Shown: positions 35,071 to 44,171, counted from the first letter of the stretch. The stretch: DNA of 61,418 bases from a virus (IMGVR_UViG_3300034110_000167:1-61418); one strand, 5' to 3'. The notes: a model not told the origin generated them from the letters alone. A program made the numbers and translations.

Positions 35071-37278
35071 TTAGCAAAAGAAATATTTTGAATTAATTAC
35101 TTCGGCTAAGTCTAAATTACCTAGCTCAGGTTGTTCAAAAGTAAAGGAGTCTTTGTTAAGCATCAAAGTATCTTTAAGTACTTCAAAGAAGTTTTCCACA
35201 TCATATTGTGCAATGAATGTTACTTTAGTTACTTCTTGTAGAAAGTCCACTTCATCAGCATGGGTACTAAATGAGTCGTGAACCGCACCAAATGAACCAT
35301 TGAAAGAAACAATAGTGTTAGCCATATGAGCAGCATCATAGGAATGAACAACGTTAGGGCTAATACCAGACGCAAAACTACGGCGGCAAGGTACACGCTC
35401 ATTAGTCTCTTTATTAATGACATCGACTTTAACCACATGCATGACACGACCGTCTTTATTGCCTTGAATACCTTTAATAGTACCACGTTGTTTCCTTTCA
35501 TGTTGTAGGTTAGCCTTATACACTACAGGAAAACCACTTGGGGTATGCCAAGTTAAATTGTTACGGCCAGAGTTTAATTCATGTTCAGCTATTTTCTGTA
35601 GGAACTTAGTAGTTTTCAGTGGACCAGCACATACACTGTTAATAGCTTTAATAAGGTTACTGGCAAGGTTATTACAGTCATCCTCACTGATACCATACTT
35701 TACCGTAAAGCCTTCCATGTGACAGTCATCGTACATGTTCTTTGCAATACGTTGCTTACCCGCTGAGTATGCTCGGGTCATAGAACCACGTTTGGCAATG
35801 CCTTTACGGATATGTTTCATGGGCATTTGCTTTTCATTAAACCATTCAGGCATAACAGTAATAAGCTCTTTAGCTACAGCTACATAGAAGTCTTTCTGAA
35901 TAGGAGTAGGTACTAAGGAGACTAATGTACCTGCTTGTTTATCCTTAGACATAGCTGCCAGATGTTGCCAACCGTTGTTACTACCATCAATAGGAATAGG
36001 AAACCCTGACATGTATTCTTGTCGTAAGATTTTACACTTATGATATGCAGCAATCTCAATACAACAAGCTAAGAAGCTATAAGGTTTTTCGGCACTGTGA
36101 TCAATGTATTTAGCACGAGCTGATTGAATAATAAACTCTAGGTTATGTTTAACCCATAGAGCACGATCATCCAACGTCATTTTATCTACAGAGATAGTGT
36201 CCAGACCTTCATCTTGGAGGTATTTAGCATAATCTGTGGTAAGGTATACCATACTTTTAAGCTCATCGATTGAATATGATTTGTTGTAACAAGCTGCAGT
36301 GTGTACGCTAAGCCAGTAGTAGCCTCGTTCACTGACCCGTTTTTTGTTAGCAAACAAAAACAAGGATCGAGCAAGATCACTTCCTTGGAATTCAAGAAAG
36401 GATTCAGCGTAATATACTCGTCCACGATAGTCACAGGATACCTCTTGATAAAATGTTTTGTTACCAACCAACTCAGCCTTCTTAATGACTTGATTATACT
36501 CAAAGTATTTACTAAGCATACGTTGTAGCTTAGGGTCTTTCTTACCTAAGAATTTTGTACCGTCAAGGTTATTAAGCTTCTTTGGTAAGTGCAGGTTTTC
36601 ATGGTGGATATTGTATAGTTGGATCTCACCATTTTCATCGACTAACTCTAGTACTTCTGGTGGTTTAACCGCTTTCATAGCAGACAACAATGGCTGATTT
36701 AATTGCCAAGGTTGTTGGCGTAACCCTTCAAGACTTTGAATGAAAGGTTTACTTAAGTACTCGTGAAACAGTTTACTGTTAGTCCATCCTTTAATAAAAG
36801 GTTCTTTAGTTAAAGGGCTATATAAACCAGCAATAGGTAGTAAGGGCTCAAAAGAAGTACCGATAAGTGTAGGCTTAATGTCATCGTCCATATTAACAAT
36901 ACGAACTAAGTAAGGTGCCTTACGACCATCGTATTCTCTGAAGATATCTATTAGGCTATCTTGTAGGAATGTCTCAAGTAGAAGATCTCCCAGAGACAAA
37001 GTAGTTTTGATATCTGATTCGTCAGCCCCAATACCTCGGGCAATTCTCTTTCCAATAAGATCAGATGCAAATGTGAGTTTAACGGATGCTGAATGAGTAG
37101 CATTTTTATTTCGGATACAGTATTTGAGTAAGGTATCCCATGCCTCATTGATAAATCGTTCGAGATCATACTCCCAAGTTGAATGATGTGCCAGAAGACG
37201 AGCACCTTCATTCTGAATCTTATCTGAGTTGAGGGCAATCTTCGATACACGTTCAGTAAGATATTGTAGTGGATTCAT
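35071..37278 (-). CDS. T7-like single-subunit RNA polymerase
   Basis: The 735-aa protein contains DYRGRVYY (Asp283-Arg287), motif A PIPIDGSNNGWQH (Asp431), motif B AKRGSMTRAYSAG (Lys496, Tyr504) and motif C VHDSFST (His667-Asp668). The length is a little below T7's 883 aa. Tyr504 is followed by Ser-Ala-Gly, not Gly. It should transcribe the phage's middle and late genes, probably from the repeated GGTACCTAATAGG element. It is transcribed with primase-helicase and DNA polymerase. The genome encodes a second, divergent polymerase in the virion. Confidence 0.96.
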   Translation of the reverse strand: MNPLQYLTERVSKIALNSDKIQNEGARLLAHHSTWEYDLERFINEAWDTLLKYCIRNKNATHSASVKLTFASDLIGKRIARGIGADESDIKTTLSLGDLLLETFLQDSLIDIFREYDGRKAPYLVRIVNMDDDIKPTLIGTSFEPLLPIAGLYSPLTKEPFIKGWTNSKLFHEYLSKPFIQSLEGLRQQPWQLNQPLLSAMKAVKPPEVLELVDENGEIQLYNIHHENLHLPKKLNNLDGTKFLGKKDPKLQRMLSKYFEYNQVIKKAELVGNKTFYQEVSCDYRGRVYYAESFLEFQGSDLARSLFLFANKKRVSERGYYWLSVHTAACYNKSYSIDELKSMVYLTTDYAKYLQDEGLDTISVDKMTLDDRALWVKHNLEFIIQSARAKYIDHSAEKPYSFLACCIEIAAYHKCKILRQEYMSGFPIPIDGSNNGWQHLAAMSKDKQAGTLVSLVPTPIQKDFYVAVAKELITVMPEWFNEKQMPMKHIRKGIAKRGSMTRAYSAGKQRIAKNMYDDCHMEGFTVKYGISEDDCNNLASNLIKAINSVCAGPLKTTKFLQKIAEHELNSGRNNLTWHTPSGFPVVYKANLQHERKQRGTIKGIQGNKDGRVMHVVKVDVINKETNERVPCRRSFASGISPNVVHSYDAAHMANTIVSFNGSFGAVHDSFSTHADEVDFLQEVTKVTFIAQYDVENFFEVLKDTLMLNKDSFTFEQPELGNLDLAEVINSKYFFC

Positions 37279-37286
37279 TTTGTTAT

Positions 37287-38891
37287 TTAATCAAAGTCAA
37301 CAAGAGAAGTTTTCTTTAGACGACCTGTTTTAGAGTCGTAGCTGGTACTACCACAGTCACCAGTTTTACCTGTGAACCGTGATTTAAGTACCCGTAACTT
37401 AATAGTGTTACGTAGTTGCTCTGTCTCAGCAATCATGTTACGAGCAAAAGCAATAATGTCAAAGGAAATCTGTTTGATAGAACCAGAACCTTTGATATCG
37501 TCAATAGAAGGTAAATGACCTTCTTCAAAAGGCTTTTCACCTTTACGTAGGTGAGATACAACACCTAACCAGATGTTGTGCTTCTTACATAGCTTAAGTA
37601 AGTCAGACATCAATGAGTCAACAGCCTCATTACCTGTTTTACCTTTAGAACCTTCACTTACAGCAATAGTAATGTGGTCTAGGATAATATACTTGCAACC
37701 CATTAAAGCTAGTCGTTCCATCTTGTCTACTAGAGACTCATCACTTACAGAACCTTGATGATCAAGTAAAACCAACCGTTCATCACCAAACACTTTATTA
37801 AAGGCAGCATACTGTTCCTCTTCGGTTACATCATCTACAGTAAGGTTCTTCTTAAGCTCCATACCAATAAATTTCTCTGCAGTATCACCCACAGATTCTT
37901 CTAATGATACCATGCCTACCATATCCCCAGTCTTTTCAAGGATATTTAAGACAATCTCTTTAATAACAGTTGACTTACCTGAGCCTGTACCTGAGGTGAA
38001 CAAAACAATTTCGCCCAGACGCATACCAAAAAGTTTCTCATTCAGAGAGTCCAGGCAATGAGGGTAAGGTAAAGATACAATTGTTTGCTTAAGCTTAAAT
38101 TGTTCCCATACAGCCTCACCTTTAACAATACCAGCAGGACTCATCTCTTTGGCATCAAAGATACATTGCATTAGTTTTAGTGATCCGTGTTTAATAAGCA
38201 CATCACACGGATCTTTTTCAGGTAGCGTAACTAATTTGACTTTATCATAGCCAATTATCTTAGCAGCTTCTTGAGCAGCTTTTTGACCGGGTTCATCCAT
38301 GTCAAAGCATAATACTACTTCATCGAAAGATCGTAACCACTCGCGCTGTTCAAGGATGAGAGACTTACTGCTAGCTGACGGGACCGCAACCGCTGGATAA
38401 AATCGTTGATACTTATCGTATTGTGCTTGAGCAACTGCCAGAGCATCGAGTTCACCCTCAGCGATAACAATCCGTTTTCCTCCAGACGATACACTTTGTC
38501 CGAAGAATTGTACATCCTTAAATTCACCGTGGATATTAAACTTCTTTGGTAGCTTACGTTCTTTGTATGCCACAATCTGACCGTCTTTAGTATAAGGATA
38601 GAAGTGGCTACTGATAGTACCGTCTTCTGCATAGCTAACTTTAACGCCGTAGTATGCAGCAACTGTTTTTGTAATACCTCGTTCTTGAAAACCACGGGTG
38701 TCATAAGATTGAATTTCATTTAGTGTGTGCATATCGTAATTTTCTTTAGTATATGTTGAAGACTTTACTTCAGGATTGATAGGTGAATTCTTATTACAAC
38801 TAAAACAAAAGCCCCATTCATCTTCATCTTTGTAAGAAAAGGCATCTGATGAATGACATTTAGGGCATGGTGCATGGTACCATCTAGACAT
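37287..38891 (-). CDS. Primase-helicase (T7 gp4-like)
   Basis: The 534-aa protein has an N-terminal zinc ribbon (Cys9, Cys12, Cys29, Cys32), a TOPRIM primase domain (AEGELDALA with Glu145; CFDMDEPGQK with Asp197 and Asp199), and a RecA-like DnaB-family helicase domain with Walker A at residues 301-308 (GTGSGKST). It unwinds the fork and makes RNA primers for the phage DNA polymerase encoded downstream of it on the genetic map. It ends 8 bases before the RNA polymerase gene. Confidence 0.95.
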   Translation of the reverse strand: MSRWYHAPCPKCHSSDAFSYKDEDEWGFCFSCNKNSPINPEVKSSTYTKENYDMHTLNEIQSYDTRGFQERGITKTVAAYYGVKVSYAEDGTISSHFYPYTKDGQIVAYKERKLPKKFNIHGEFKDVQFFGQSVSSGGKRIVIAEGELDALAVAQAQYDKYQRFYPAVAVPSASSKSLILEQREWLRSFDEVVLCFDMDEPGQKAAQEAAKIIGYDKVKLVTLPEKDPCDVLIKHGSLKLMQCIFDAKEMSPAGIVKGEAVWEQFKLKQTIVSLPYPHCLDSLNEKLFGMRLGEIVLFTSGTGSGKSTVIKEIVLNILEKTGDMVGMVSLEESVGDTAEKFIGMELKKNLTVDDVTEEEQYAAFNKVFGDERLVLLDHQGSVSDESLVDKMERLALMGCKYIILDHITIAVSEGSKGKTGNEAVDSLMSDLLKLCKKHNIWLGVVSHLRKGEKPFEEGHLPSIDDIKGSGSIKQISFDIIAFARNMIAETEQLRNTIKLRVLKSRFTGKTGDCGSTSYDSKTGRLKKTSLVDFD

Positions 38892-39087
38892 ATTTAATAC
38901 AAATAAAGAAGTTTAACCATTTCATTTTAAGGATATTAAATCCCTTAAACAAAATAGCATCACCATTTTTAGACAATTGTTTGCGTTTATCAAGAGCTGC
39001 ATTATACAACCAAAATTTTTTATGATTAACATCAAACAAGATATAACCTCTTAGCAAGGCTTCTAGGGATTTATTAATTCCAATCAC
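38884..39087 (-). CDS. Possible small basic protein, 67 aa
   Basis: The frame is open through this stretch. The most economical start is the GTG at 39087, which overlaps the end of the upstream 52-aa gene. The product is basic and aromatic (GYILFDVNHKKFWLYN, ending FFICIKYV) and its stop overlaps the primase start. A longer reading from an ATG at 39177 would overlap the 52-aa gene almost fully. No family is recognised, and the start is uncertain. Confidence 0.5.
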   Translation of the reverse strand: MIGINKSLEALLRGYILFDVNHKKFWLYNAALDKRKQLSKNGDAILFKGFNILKMKWLNFFICIKYV

Positions 39088-39232
39088 GATCTTCTTGTAG
39101 TTCTCTGATACGTTGCCTACGATTGTGCGCATCTTTTTGTGTTTCTTTTTTACGCTTAAATTGATTTTTAAACTCATCTTTTAATGAAGGTAGCTCTTCA
39201 TCGTATTGTTTTTCTTTATTCTTCTTACTCAT
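39074..39232 (-). CDS. Small charged protein, 52 aa
   Basis: The ATG at 39232 overlaps the stop of the GIY-YIG gene. The frame reads MSKKNKEKQYDEELPSLKDE and ends REDRDWN-like (residues ELQEDRDWN). It is highly charged and helical. No function is recognised. The exact overlap with the upstream gene supports it. Confidence 0.6.
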   Translation of the reverse strand: MSKKNKEKQYDEELPSLKDEFKNQFKRKKETQKDAHNRRQRIRELQEDRDWN

Positions 39233-39651
39233 AATGTTTTAGGTTTCAGGAATTTTACTGCCCCGATATTACCGTTATACCAGACACGCTCTCCATTAGG
39301 GAGTTCCTCTCGGGATAAGACCTCACATGCCCATTGCTCTTGCACTTCGCTGTATGTAAGATCTCCGGGACCGATGCACCATTTATAGATAACAAATGTA
39401 AATACGTCAAGTCCCGATCGCTTAATATCGTCCAAAAGTTCTCTGCATGAAGAGGTGTAGTTACGCCAATCAGATTCCTTGCGTGTGACAGTACGGCGGC
39501 TTGCTCCGGGTTTAAGTTTTCTTGATACACTTATTAGTTGCTTTCTTCCAATATATCGTCTTCCTGTTTCAAGGTTTTCGATGTAGTAGATGAATCCAAA
39601 GGCGTTGTCTGGTCGTTCTGTAAGGGGGTGCCAGTGTCCGTAATCTTCCAT
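39229..39651 (-). CDS. GIY-YIG-like nuclease, 140 aa
   Basis: The motif GFIYYIENLETGRRYIGRKQ (about residues 18-37) is a GIY-YIG core. It is followed by a basic loop, ESDWRNYTSSCREL and EVQEQWACEVL with the usual Glu. The closing WYNGNIGAVKF is shared by a group of phage endonucleases found next to T7-like replication genes. It may resolve branched DNA or degrade host DNA. No T7 gp3-type resolvase is seen elsewhere, so this is a candidate replacement. The start overlaps the exonuclease gene by 118 bases. Confidence 0.75.
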   Translation of the reverse strand: MEDYGHWHPLTERPDNAFGFIYYIENLETGRRYIGRKQLISVSRKLKPGASRRTVTRKESDWRNYTSSCRELLDDIKRSGLDVFTFVIYKWCIGPGDLTYSEVQEQWACEVLSREELPNGERVWYNGNIGAVKFLKPKTL

Positions 39652-40376
39652 TGTAATTTCTCTTGTAGTTCTTTATAGGTTAATGGTCGGCAGTTGTCTG
39701 CACTATCTCTGATCCAGATTAGATTAGCTGATTTAACAAAGTCAGATTCCCATGTGTTACCGCATTTAATACGGTAGGTATCTAGCACAACAGATAACAG
39801 TGTTTCTACTGGTTTATCAGATAAAATTTTTTCAGCAGTCTTTGGCCCAAGACCTTTAATACCCTGAATATTATCTGTAGCATCTCCCATAAGAATTTGT
39901 TTCATTAAGAAAGTATAACCTTGTTCGGGTGTTACTTTATAAAACTCTTTCTTACGGAAGTTATAGTGCCAACCCGGTAATGCATCTAAGTCTTTGTCAA
40001 TATGACAGACAATAGCTGATTTACCTTCTTCTTGAGCTAACTTAAAAGCAATACCACAGTAGTCGTCAGCCTCAGCATTGTCAGATTCAATACAGAAGTC
40101 TTGAGCGTACTTGTACAGCATTTCTAACCTGTCTTTTACTTCAGGCTCTAGTGTATCTTTACGATTACCTTTGTAGTCAGATGCTGCTTGATATCGAAAG
40201 TTATCCTTACCTTTAATAAACACTGCACCACTATATGCAGATACTTCTGACATAATCTCAGCTAAACGTGAATCAAAAGCTTTTTTACATAGTGCAGGTG
40301 ATGGTTGGTAGTGTGCTATTTGGTACAGAATAGAGTCTGCATCAATAATAGCTACGTCAAATGTTTCTTCAGTCAT
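39534..40376 (-). CDS. 5'-3' exonuclease (T7 gp6/FEN-like)
   Basis: The 280-aa protein has the acidic metal-binding motifs of the FEN family: AIIDADSI near the N-terminus, DNAEADDYCGIA, VCHIDKDLDALPG and MGDATDNIQGIKGLGPKTA, which is the helix-hairpin-helix DNA-binding part. It should remove RNA primers and degrade host DNA. It sits between DNA polymerase and the GIY-YIG nuclease. The C-terminal about 40 residues are Thr/Asp/Glu-rich and overlap the next gene. Confidence 0.92.
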   Translation of the reverse strand: MTEETFDVAIIDADSILYQIAHYQPSPALCKKAFDSRLAEIMSEVSAYSGAVFIKGKDNFRYQAASDYKGNRKDTLEPEVKDRLEMLYKYAQDFCIESDNAEADDYCGIAFKLAQEEGKSAIVCHIDKDLDALPGWHYNFRKKEFYKVTPEQGYTFLMKQILMGDATDNIQGIKGLGPKTAEKILSDKPVETLLSVVLDTYRIKCGNTWESDFVKSANLIWIRDSADNCRPLTYKELQEKLQWKITDTGTPLQNDQTTPLDSSTTSKTLKQEDDILEESN

Positions 40377-42241
40377 TAGTGTACTTCCGCATAATTAGTT
40401 CCTGTATGGGCATCACCACCCATACACATAACACCAAAAGCTTTAGGTGCTTCTGTAAAAGCTTGGATAGATAATTGAGCCACTTCTTCGGCATATTCTT
40501 CTTTAACTACCACAGCTAGCTCGTCATGATAATGTAGTGCAAAGTAGTGTTTAATACCACGCTTATTTAGTTCATCACGTAGCCATACAATAGCTGCTTT
40601 GCATGTGATACCTTCAGCTGTTTGTAGTAGGTAGTTTAGTACTTGATGTTTAGAACTTACAAATACCAGACGACCATCTAAGCCACGGATAAAAGCATTA
40701 TCTTTACCAAACGCATTTGATGTATTATCAAACAAAGCACCTAAAGAATCTTTAAGTTCTTTTAATCCGGGGATACTAGATTCATACAATGCTTTAGACT
40801 GCTTACCAATGTTAGCATTAGATTTTCCTGTAAGGATTAAGCCAAGCTTTGCATCGCCACCACCAAACAGATAAGCATATAGCCAAGGCTTAGCCGTTTT
40901 ACGGGGCGTTTCATATACTCCAGATAAAATGTTAGCATTTTTCGTGTGTACATCTCCATTGATTACCTCATTAGTGAAATCATCATTACCAATATAGTGG
41001 CATAAACCACGCATCTGATTACCTGCCGAGTCAGCACCCACAATGACTGTCCCTGGCTCACATACCAGTAGAGATCGCATTTCTTTTCCGTAAACTGAGT
41101 CCACAGAAGGTAAATTAGCAACAAGCTCGTGACGACATCTAAAAGTGGGAGTACCAATGGTCCACATACGACCGTGTAAACGATTATCCGGGGATGCCTT
41201 AACAGCTTCAATCCACCCTTCCAAGATACCTTTCCTTGATCGGATTGTATAGTATTCACTGACCAACATAGCATCAGCACCCAAGCGTTCCAAAGAACTC
41301 TCAGTGATTTTAGGAGATTTATTAACAAATTTACCATTAATTTTCTCCACATTCCATTCGTCAGGTACCCATCCAATAGAGTACAGCCAGTCCTTTACTA
41401 CTTCAATTGATCCGACTTTGCCTTGTTCAAAGCTAATTCGGCAGTATGGGCCTTCAATAGGTCTCGTAGTTCTTCCTGACTCTTGTGGTAAATTAAAGTG
41501 TTTGACAGTGGCAACTGTATAACATCCGTCTTTACGCCATGCTGGTTCTTTGAATTCATCTTTACCATCCGTCTTAATACACCTCATACCAATACGAGGT
41601 TCTAATACATTCTCAATGGCATTTAGTTTGTTGTTGATTTCTGTCAGTAATGTTTGAGCAGAGGACATGTCAAACATCCAACCTTTTTGGCGGATATCAG
41701 ATTCTATCTTAGCAAATTCAAACTCTACGTTAAGACCTTGTTTATATAGAGGGTTCTTGGCAATAAGCTTTCCAGCTTCTTCTACCAGTACTTTATAGAC
41801 TTTAACGTTAAGCTCTACATCTCGGATACAATATGTAAGCATTTCATCTGAGTATTCATCGAACTTATCAAATGAAAGCTTGGGGTAGCCTAATTTAGAA
41901 CCCCAACCTTCAAGACCATGTTTGTGATCTCGTTTATATTGATTACATTGAGACATTACCCATGTATCAACCACTTGTTGATGTGGTTTAGGTACCCATC
42001 CACATAAATGTTTTAATACAACATTGTCGTAACCAATAATGTTATGGCCAATGATAACGTCAGCGGTATGAAGCTCTTCTAGGCCATTTTGTAATTCATA
42101 ATGATCGGGATTACCATCTTTACTTACATACTCCTTTACTTCACCTGTATCAGGATTAACTAATACAAGCATCCAGATTTTGTTGACTTCAGGCATAAAA
42201 CCATTAGTCTCGATATCAAACACATATCTTTTCTTAGTCAT
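40376..42241 (-). CDS. DNA polymerase, family A (T7 gp5-like)
   Basis: The 621-aa protein has a 3'-5' exonuclease domain (VFDIETNGF with Asp9 and Glu11; IGHNIIGYD; a later YCIRD) and a polymerase domain with motif A GADSAGNQMR (Asp404), motif B RKTAKPWLYAYLFGGG (Arg447, Lys451, Tyr457) and motif C HYHDELAV (His572-Glu574). No clear thioredoxin-binding insertion stands out. It is the replicative polymerase of the phage. It shares bases with both neighbours and is co-transcribed with them. Confidence 0.96.
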   Translation of the reverse strand: MTKKRYVFDIETNGFMPEVNKIWMLVLVNPDTGEVKEYVSKDGNPDHYELQNGLEELHTADVIIGHNIIGYDNVVLKHLCGWVPKPHQQVVDTWVMSQCNQYKRDHKHGLEGWGSKLGYPKLSFDKFDEYSDEMLTYCIRDVELNVKVYKVLVEEAGKLIAKNPLYKQGLNVEFEFAKIESDIRQKGWMFDMSSAQTLLTEINNKLNAIENVLEPRIGMRCIKTDGKDEFKEPAWRKDGCYTVATVKHFNLPQESGRTTRPIEGPYCRISFEQGKVGSIEVVKDWLYSIGWVPDEWNVEKINGKFVNKSPKITESSLERLGADAMLVSEYYTIRSRKGILEGWIEAVKASPDNRLHGRMWTIGTPTFRCRHELVANLPSVDSVYGKEMRSLLVCEPGTVIVGADSAGNQMRGLCHYIGNDDFTNEVINGDVHTKNANILSGVYETPRKTAKPWLYAYLFGGGDAKLGLILTGKSNANIGKQSKALYESSIPGLKELKDSLGALFDNTSNAFGKDNAFIRGLDGRLVFVSSKHQVLNYLLQTAEGITCKAAIVWLRDELNKRGIKHYFALHYHDELAVVVKEEYAEEVAQLSIQAFTEAPKAFGVMCMGGDAHTGTNYAEVH

Positions 42242-42717
42242 GAGGATAGTAAATCTTGTGCGTATAGTGTGGAGTAGGGCGCTTCCAGCATTCTGGCTTC
42301 CATTTCTTCGGGATCAAAGAAGTATTTTTCTTTGTCATCTTTTGGATTGTATTTAAGACCTTTTACTTTAAAACCTTTTCTTCCGGTAAGGTTCTGACAG
42401 GCATGAACAAACTCATGACATACAATGTCAGTAAATTTACTGAACATATATGTGTTGTCTTCCCAATCATTTAGGAAAGGGTCTCTCATTTGGATTAGCA
42501 TAATACCTTCATCCTCATTATACATAGTGAGGCCTTGGGACATTGCGTCTTCTCCATACTCTACTAGGCAGATAGAGATAGTCACAGGTTTCTCTGTAAC
42601 TTTTACGTTAAACCTTTTAGTGTAGTCATCAAGGATATTAAAGAAGATATCCTTAACATCCTTTTGACAGTTGTGTATTGATGATACAGTAACTTTTAGG
42701 TTTTTATATTTATTCAT
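42238..42717 (-). CDS. Putative zinc metallopeptidase-like protein, 159 aa
   Basis: The sequence contains HEFVHACQ at residues 101-108 (HExxH) and an acidic DPEEMEARML downstream (about 135-144) that could give the third metal ligand. This is the arrangement of zincins. The N-terminal half is beta-rich. It could act on host or virion proteins, or be a SprT-like DNA-bound protease, but no family is certain. It overlaps the DNA polymerase gene by 4 bases. Confidence 0.65.
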   Translation of the reverse strand: MNKYKNLKVTVSSIHNCQKDVKDIFFNILDDYTKRFNVKVTEKPVTISICLVEYGEDAMSQGLTMYNEDEGIMLIQMRDPFLNDWEDNTYMFSKFTDIVCHEFVHACQNLTGRKGFKVKGLKYNPKDDKEKYFFDPEEMEARMLEAPYSTLYAQDLLSS

Positions 42718-42919
42718 AGTTAATATTGTAAGTAGGTGTACTACTTTCTTTTACGTTAGGCGATCCTAACTTGGTTAGCTCTTCAGCCATACACCCAATT
42801 AGGTTATTTTGTGCTTCAATAGTATCATTTGCTTCCTCAACTTCATTTGTCAGCTGCCAGTTCTTCCATCCAATCCAGACAAAAGCTGCTGCAATAATAA
42901 GTAGGTAGTCTGAATTCAT
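42710..42919 (-). CDS. Membrane-anchored small protein, 69 aa
   Basis: An N-terminal hydrophobic segment (YLLIIAAAFVWIGW, about residues 5-18) is followed by a short coiled-coil stretch (NEVEEANDTIEAQNNLIG) and a polar tail. The topology resembles Rz-type spanins or small inner-membrane proteins, but the location among replication genes argues against lysis. It overlaps both neighbours. Confidence 0.65.
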   Translation of the reverse strand: MNSDYLLIIAAAFVWIGWKNWQLTNEVEEANDTIEAQNNLIGCMAEELTKLGSPNVKESSTPTYNINYE

Positions 42920-43383
42920 AGTAATCCTGTCTGCTTAAGCCATTCAATATCGGCAAATTTATTGGGGTCAAATACTTCGTTTACAAGAATAAAGTTGTCT
43001 TTAAGGTATTTAACTCCTTTAAGACATTTATACTCGGATTGATACACCACACGAACAATACCGCAAGCGTATATAAGCTTAGCGCAATCAATACAAGGGG
43101 AAAGAGTACAATAGAGAGTGCTACCCTGAGTAGACAGGTTAGAACGAGCGACTTTAGCAATAGCTTGGGCTTCTGCATGCAATACAGGGTTACTTTGTGT
43201 ATCATTGTCTGTACCTCGTGCTGTACCATTGTATGAGAAGGCAATGATGTTATCATCCTTAACAATGATAGCACCTACCTTACGATCTTCTGCGTATGAT
43301 TGTTGTGCAATTAATGAGCAGATATTTAAATAAAAGTTATCCCAATCAGTTTGTGTTTTCATGTGCGTAATGGGCAAAGTCAT
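42916..43383 (-). CDS. dCMP deaminase-like enzyme
   Basis: The 155-aa protein has the zinc deaminase signature: VLHAEAQAIAK (His and catalytic Glu) and TLSPCIDCAKLI (two Cys). It should convert dCMP to dUMP for thymidylate synthesis. No thymidylate synthase is visible, so the host enzyme would finish the pathway. A second in-frame ATG at 43362 is an alternative start because the first overlaps the upstream gene by 38 bases. Confidence 0.88.
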   Translation of the reverse strand: MTLPITHMKTQTDWDNFYLNICSLIAQQSYAEDRKVGAIIVKDDNIIAFSYNGTARGTDNDTQSNPVLHAEAQAIAKVARSNLSTQGSTLYCTLSPCIDCAKLIYACGIVRVVYQSEYKCLKGVKYLKDNFILVNEVFDPNKFADIEWLKQTGLL

Positions 43384-43507
43384 AGTCTGTTTCTAATTCA
43401 GAAATAGTATCTAAAATGTACTCCAGTTGTTGTTTAAGGTATTCACTGACAGGCTTTTTAAGAACAAGTGTTACATCCACAGTTTCACCTGAGGTATCAA
43501 CGATCAT
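43346..43507 (-). CDS. Small acidic protein, 53 aa
   Basis: The frame MIVDTSGETVDVTLVLKKP continues into a helical, acidic C-terminal half (ILDTISELETDYDFAHYA). It overlaps the MazG-like gene upstream and the deaminase gene downstream. No function is recognised. The gap between these genes would otherwise be empty, which supports it. Confidence 0.55.
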   Translation of the reverse strand: MIVDTSGETVDVTLVLKKPVSEYLKQQLEYILDTISELETDYDFAHYAHENTN

Positions 43508-43763
43508 AGTATGCCTTCCATTTATTCCAGTTAATCATTTTATCGTCATAGCATTCTTGAATAAACTTAGTATCTAGCTGCAGTTCTCGGGTTACTTTGT
43601 GAAGGCAGTATTGCAGCTGACCAATCTCCTCAGACAGTTGTTGTTTGTTAGTATCACCTGTGTAAGGATTAGTTTGTTCAAGACCAAACCTTAGTACCTT
43701 TGTCAGTGCCTGAATTACTTCAGAACATTCCTCTGCTGCTGTGTATAGTGTATATTTGTCCAT
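43497..43763 (-). CDS. MazG-like nucleotide pyrophosphohydrolase, small
   Basis: The 88-aa protein has a helical pattern with EECSEVIQALTKVLRFG (EExxE-type metal site) and QLSEEIGQLQYCLHKV, which is the core of MazG/all-alpha NTP pyrophosphatases. It could clean the nucleotide pool or lower ppGpp-related signals, as proposed for phage MazG proteins. It begins with a TGATG overlap. Confidence 0.75.
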   Translation of the reverse strand: MDKYTLYTAAEECSEVIQALTKVLRFGLEQTNPYTGDTNKQQLSEEIGQLQYCLHKVTRELQLDTKFIQECYDDKMINWNKWKAYYDR

Positions 43764-43918
43764 CAGAATTTTACCTCAGTTGTGTCTACAATAGACCACG
43801 ATTCATTTAAGTTTGTGTTTAAAATATAGTCTTGGATAGCTACTGCTGCAGTCATTTCTGCTTCATCAGTATCTTTTGCGTTAATATAAAACACCACTGT
43901 CACTGCATACTGTTGCAT
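43763..43918 (-). CDS. Small hypothetical protein, 51 aa
   Basis: The frame MQQYAVTVVFYINAKDTDEA ends WSIVDTTEVKF with a stop that overlaps the next start (TGATG). It looks like a small alpha/beta fold. It is the first gene after the promoter repeat at 43932. No family is recognised. Confidence 0.65.
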   Translation of the reverse strand: MQQYAVTVVFYINAKDTDEAEMTAAVAIQDYILNTNLNESWSIVDTTEVKF

Positions 43919-43931
43919 ACATTCTTTCGTT

Positions 43932-43954
43932 GTTAGGTATTAGGTACCGACTAG
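43932..43954 (-). promoter_or_regulatory. Phage promoter repeat, minus orientation
   Basis: The minus strand reads AGTCGGTACCTAATACCTAA, then C. It is very similar to the copy upstream of nrdA. It starts the operon running from the 51-aa protein through the nucleotide enzymes into DNA polymerase. Confidence 0.65.
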
Positions 43955-43955
43955 G

Positions 43956-44171
43956 TTAGCTGCCAAAAAGTTCTTTACGGATATCATTTAGAATAAATTG
44001 TTCAAGTTTTTTTCTCAAATAGTGCTCAGGTGCTCCTGTTGAATCTTTAGTATGTGCATAGAATCTTTTACCACTTACCTCTACTACTAAGCTACAACTG
44101 TACGTGTTGTAGTAGCAATAATCTAATCCGTTATACGGGTCACGGGCATAAGAGTACTGTATAACTTTCAT
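43956..44171 (-). CDS. Hypothetical protein, 71 aa
   Basis: The protein (MKVIQYSYARDPYNGLDYCY) is Tyr-rich with a beta N-terminal half and a helical C-terminal half (HYLRKKLEQFILNDIRKEL). No family is recognised. It lies just downstream of DNA ligase in the transcript, one base after its stop, and just before a promoter repeat. Confidence 0.65.
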   Translation of the reverse strand: MKVIQYSYARDPYNGLDYCYYNTYSCSLVVEVSGKRFYAHTKDSTGAPEHYLRKKLEQFILNDIRKELFGS

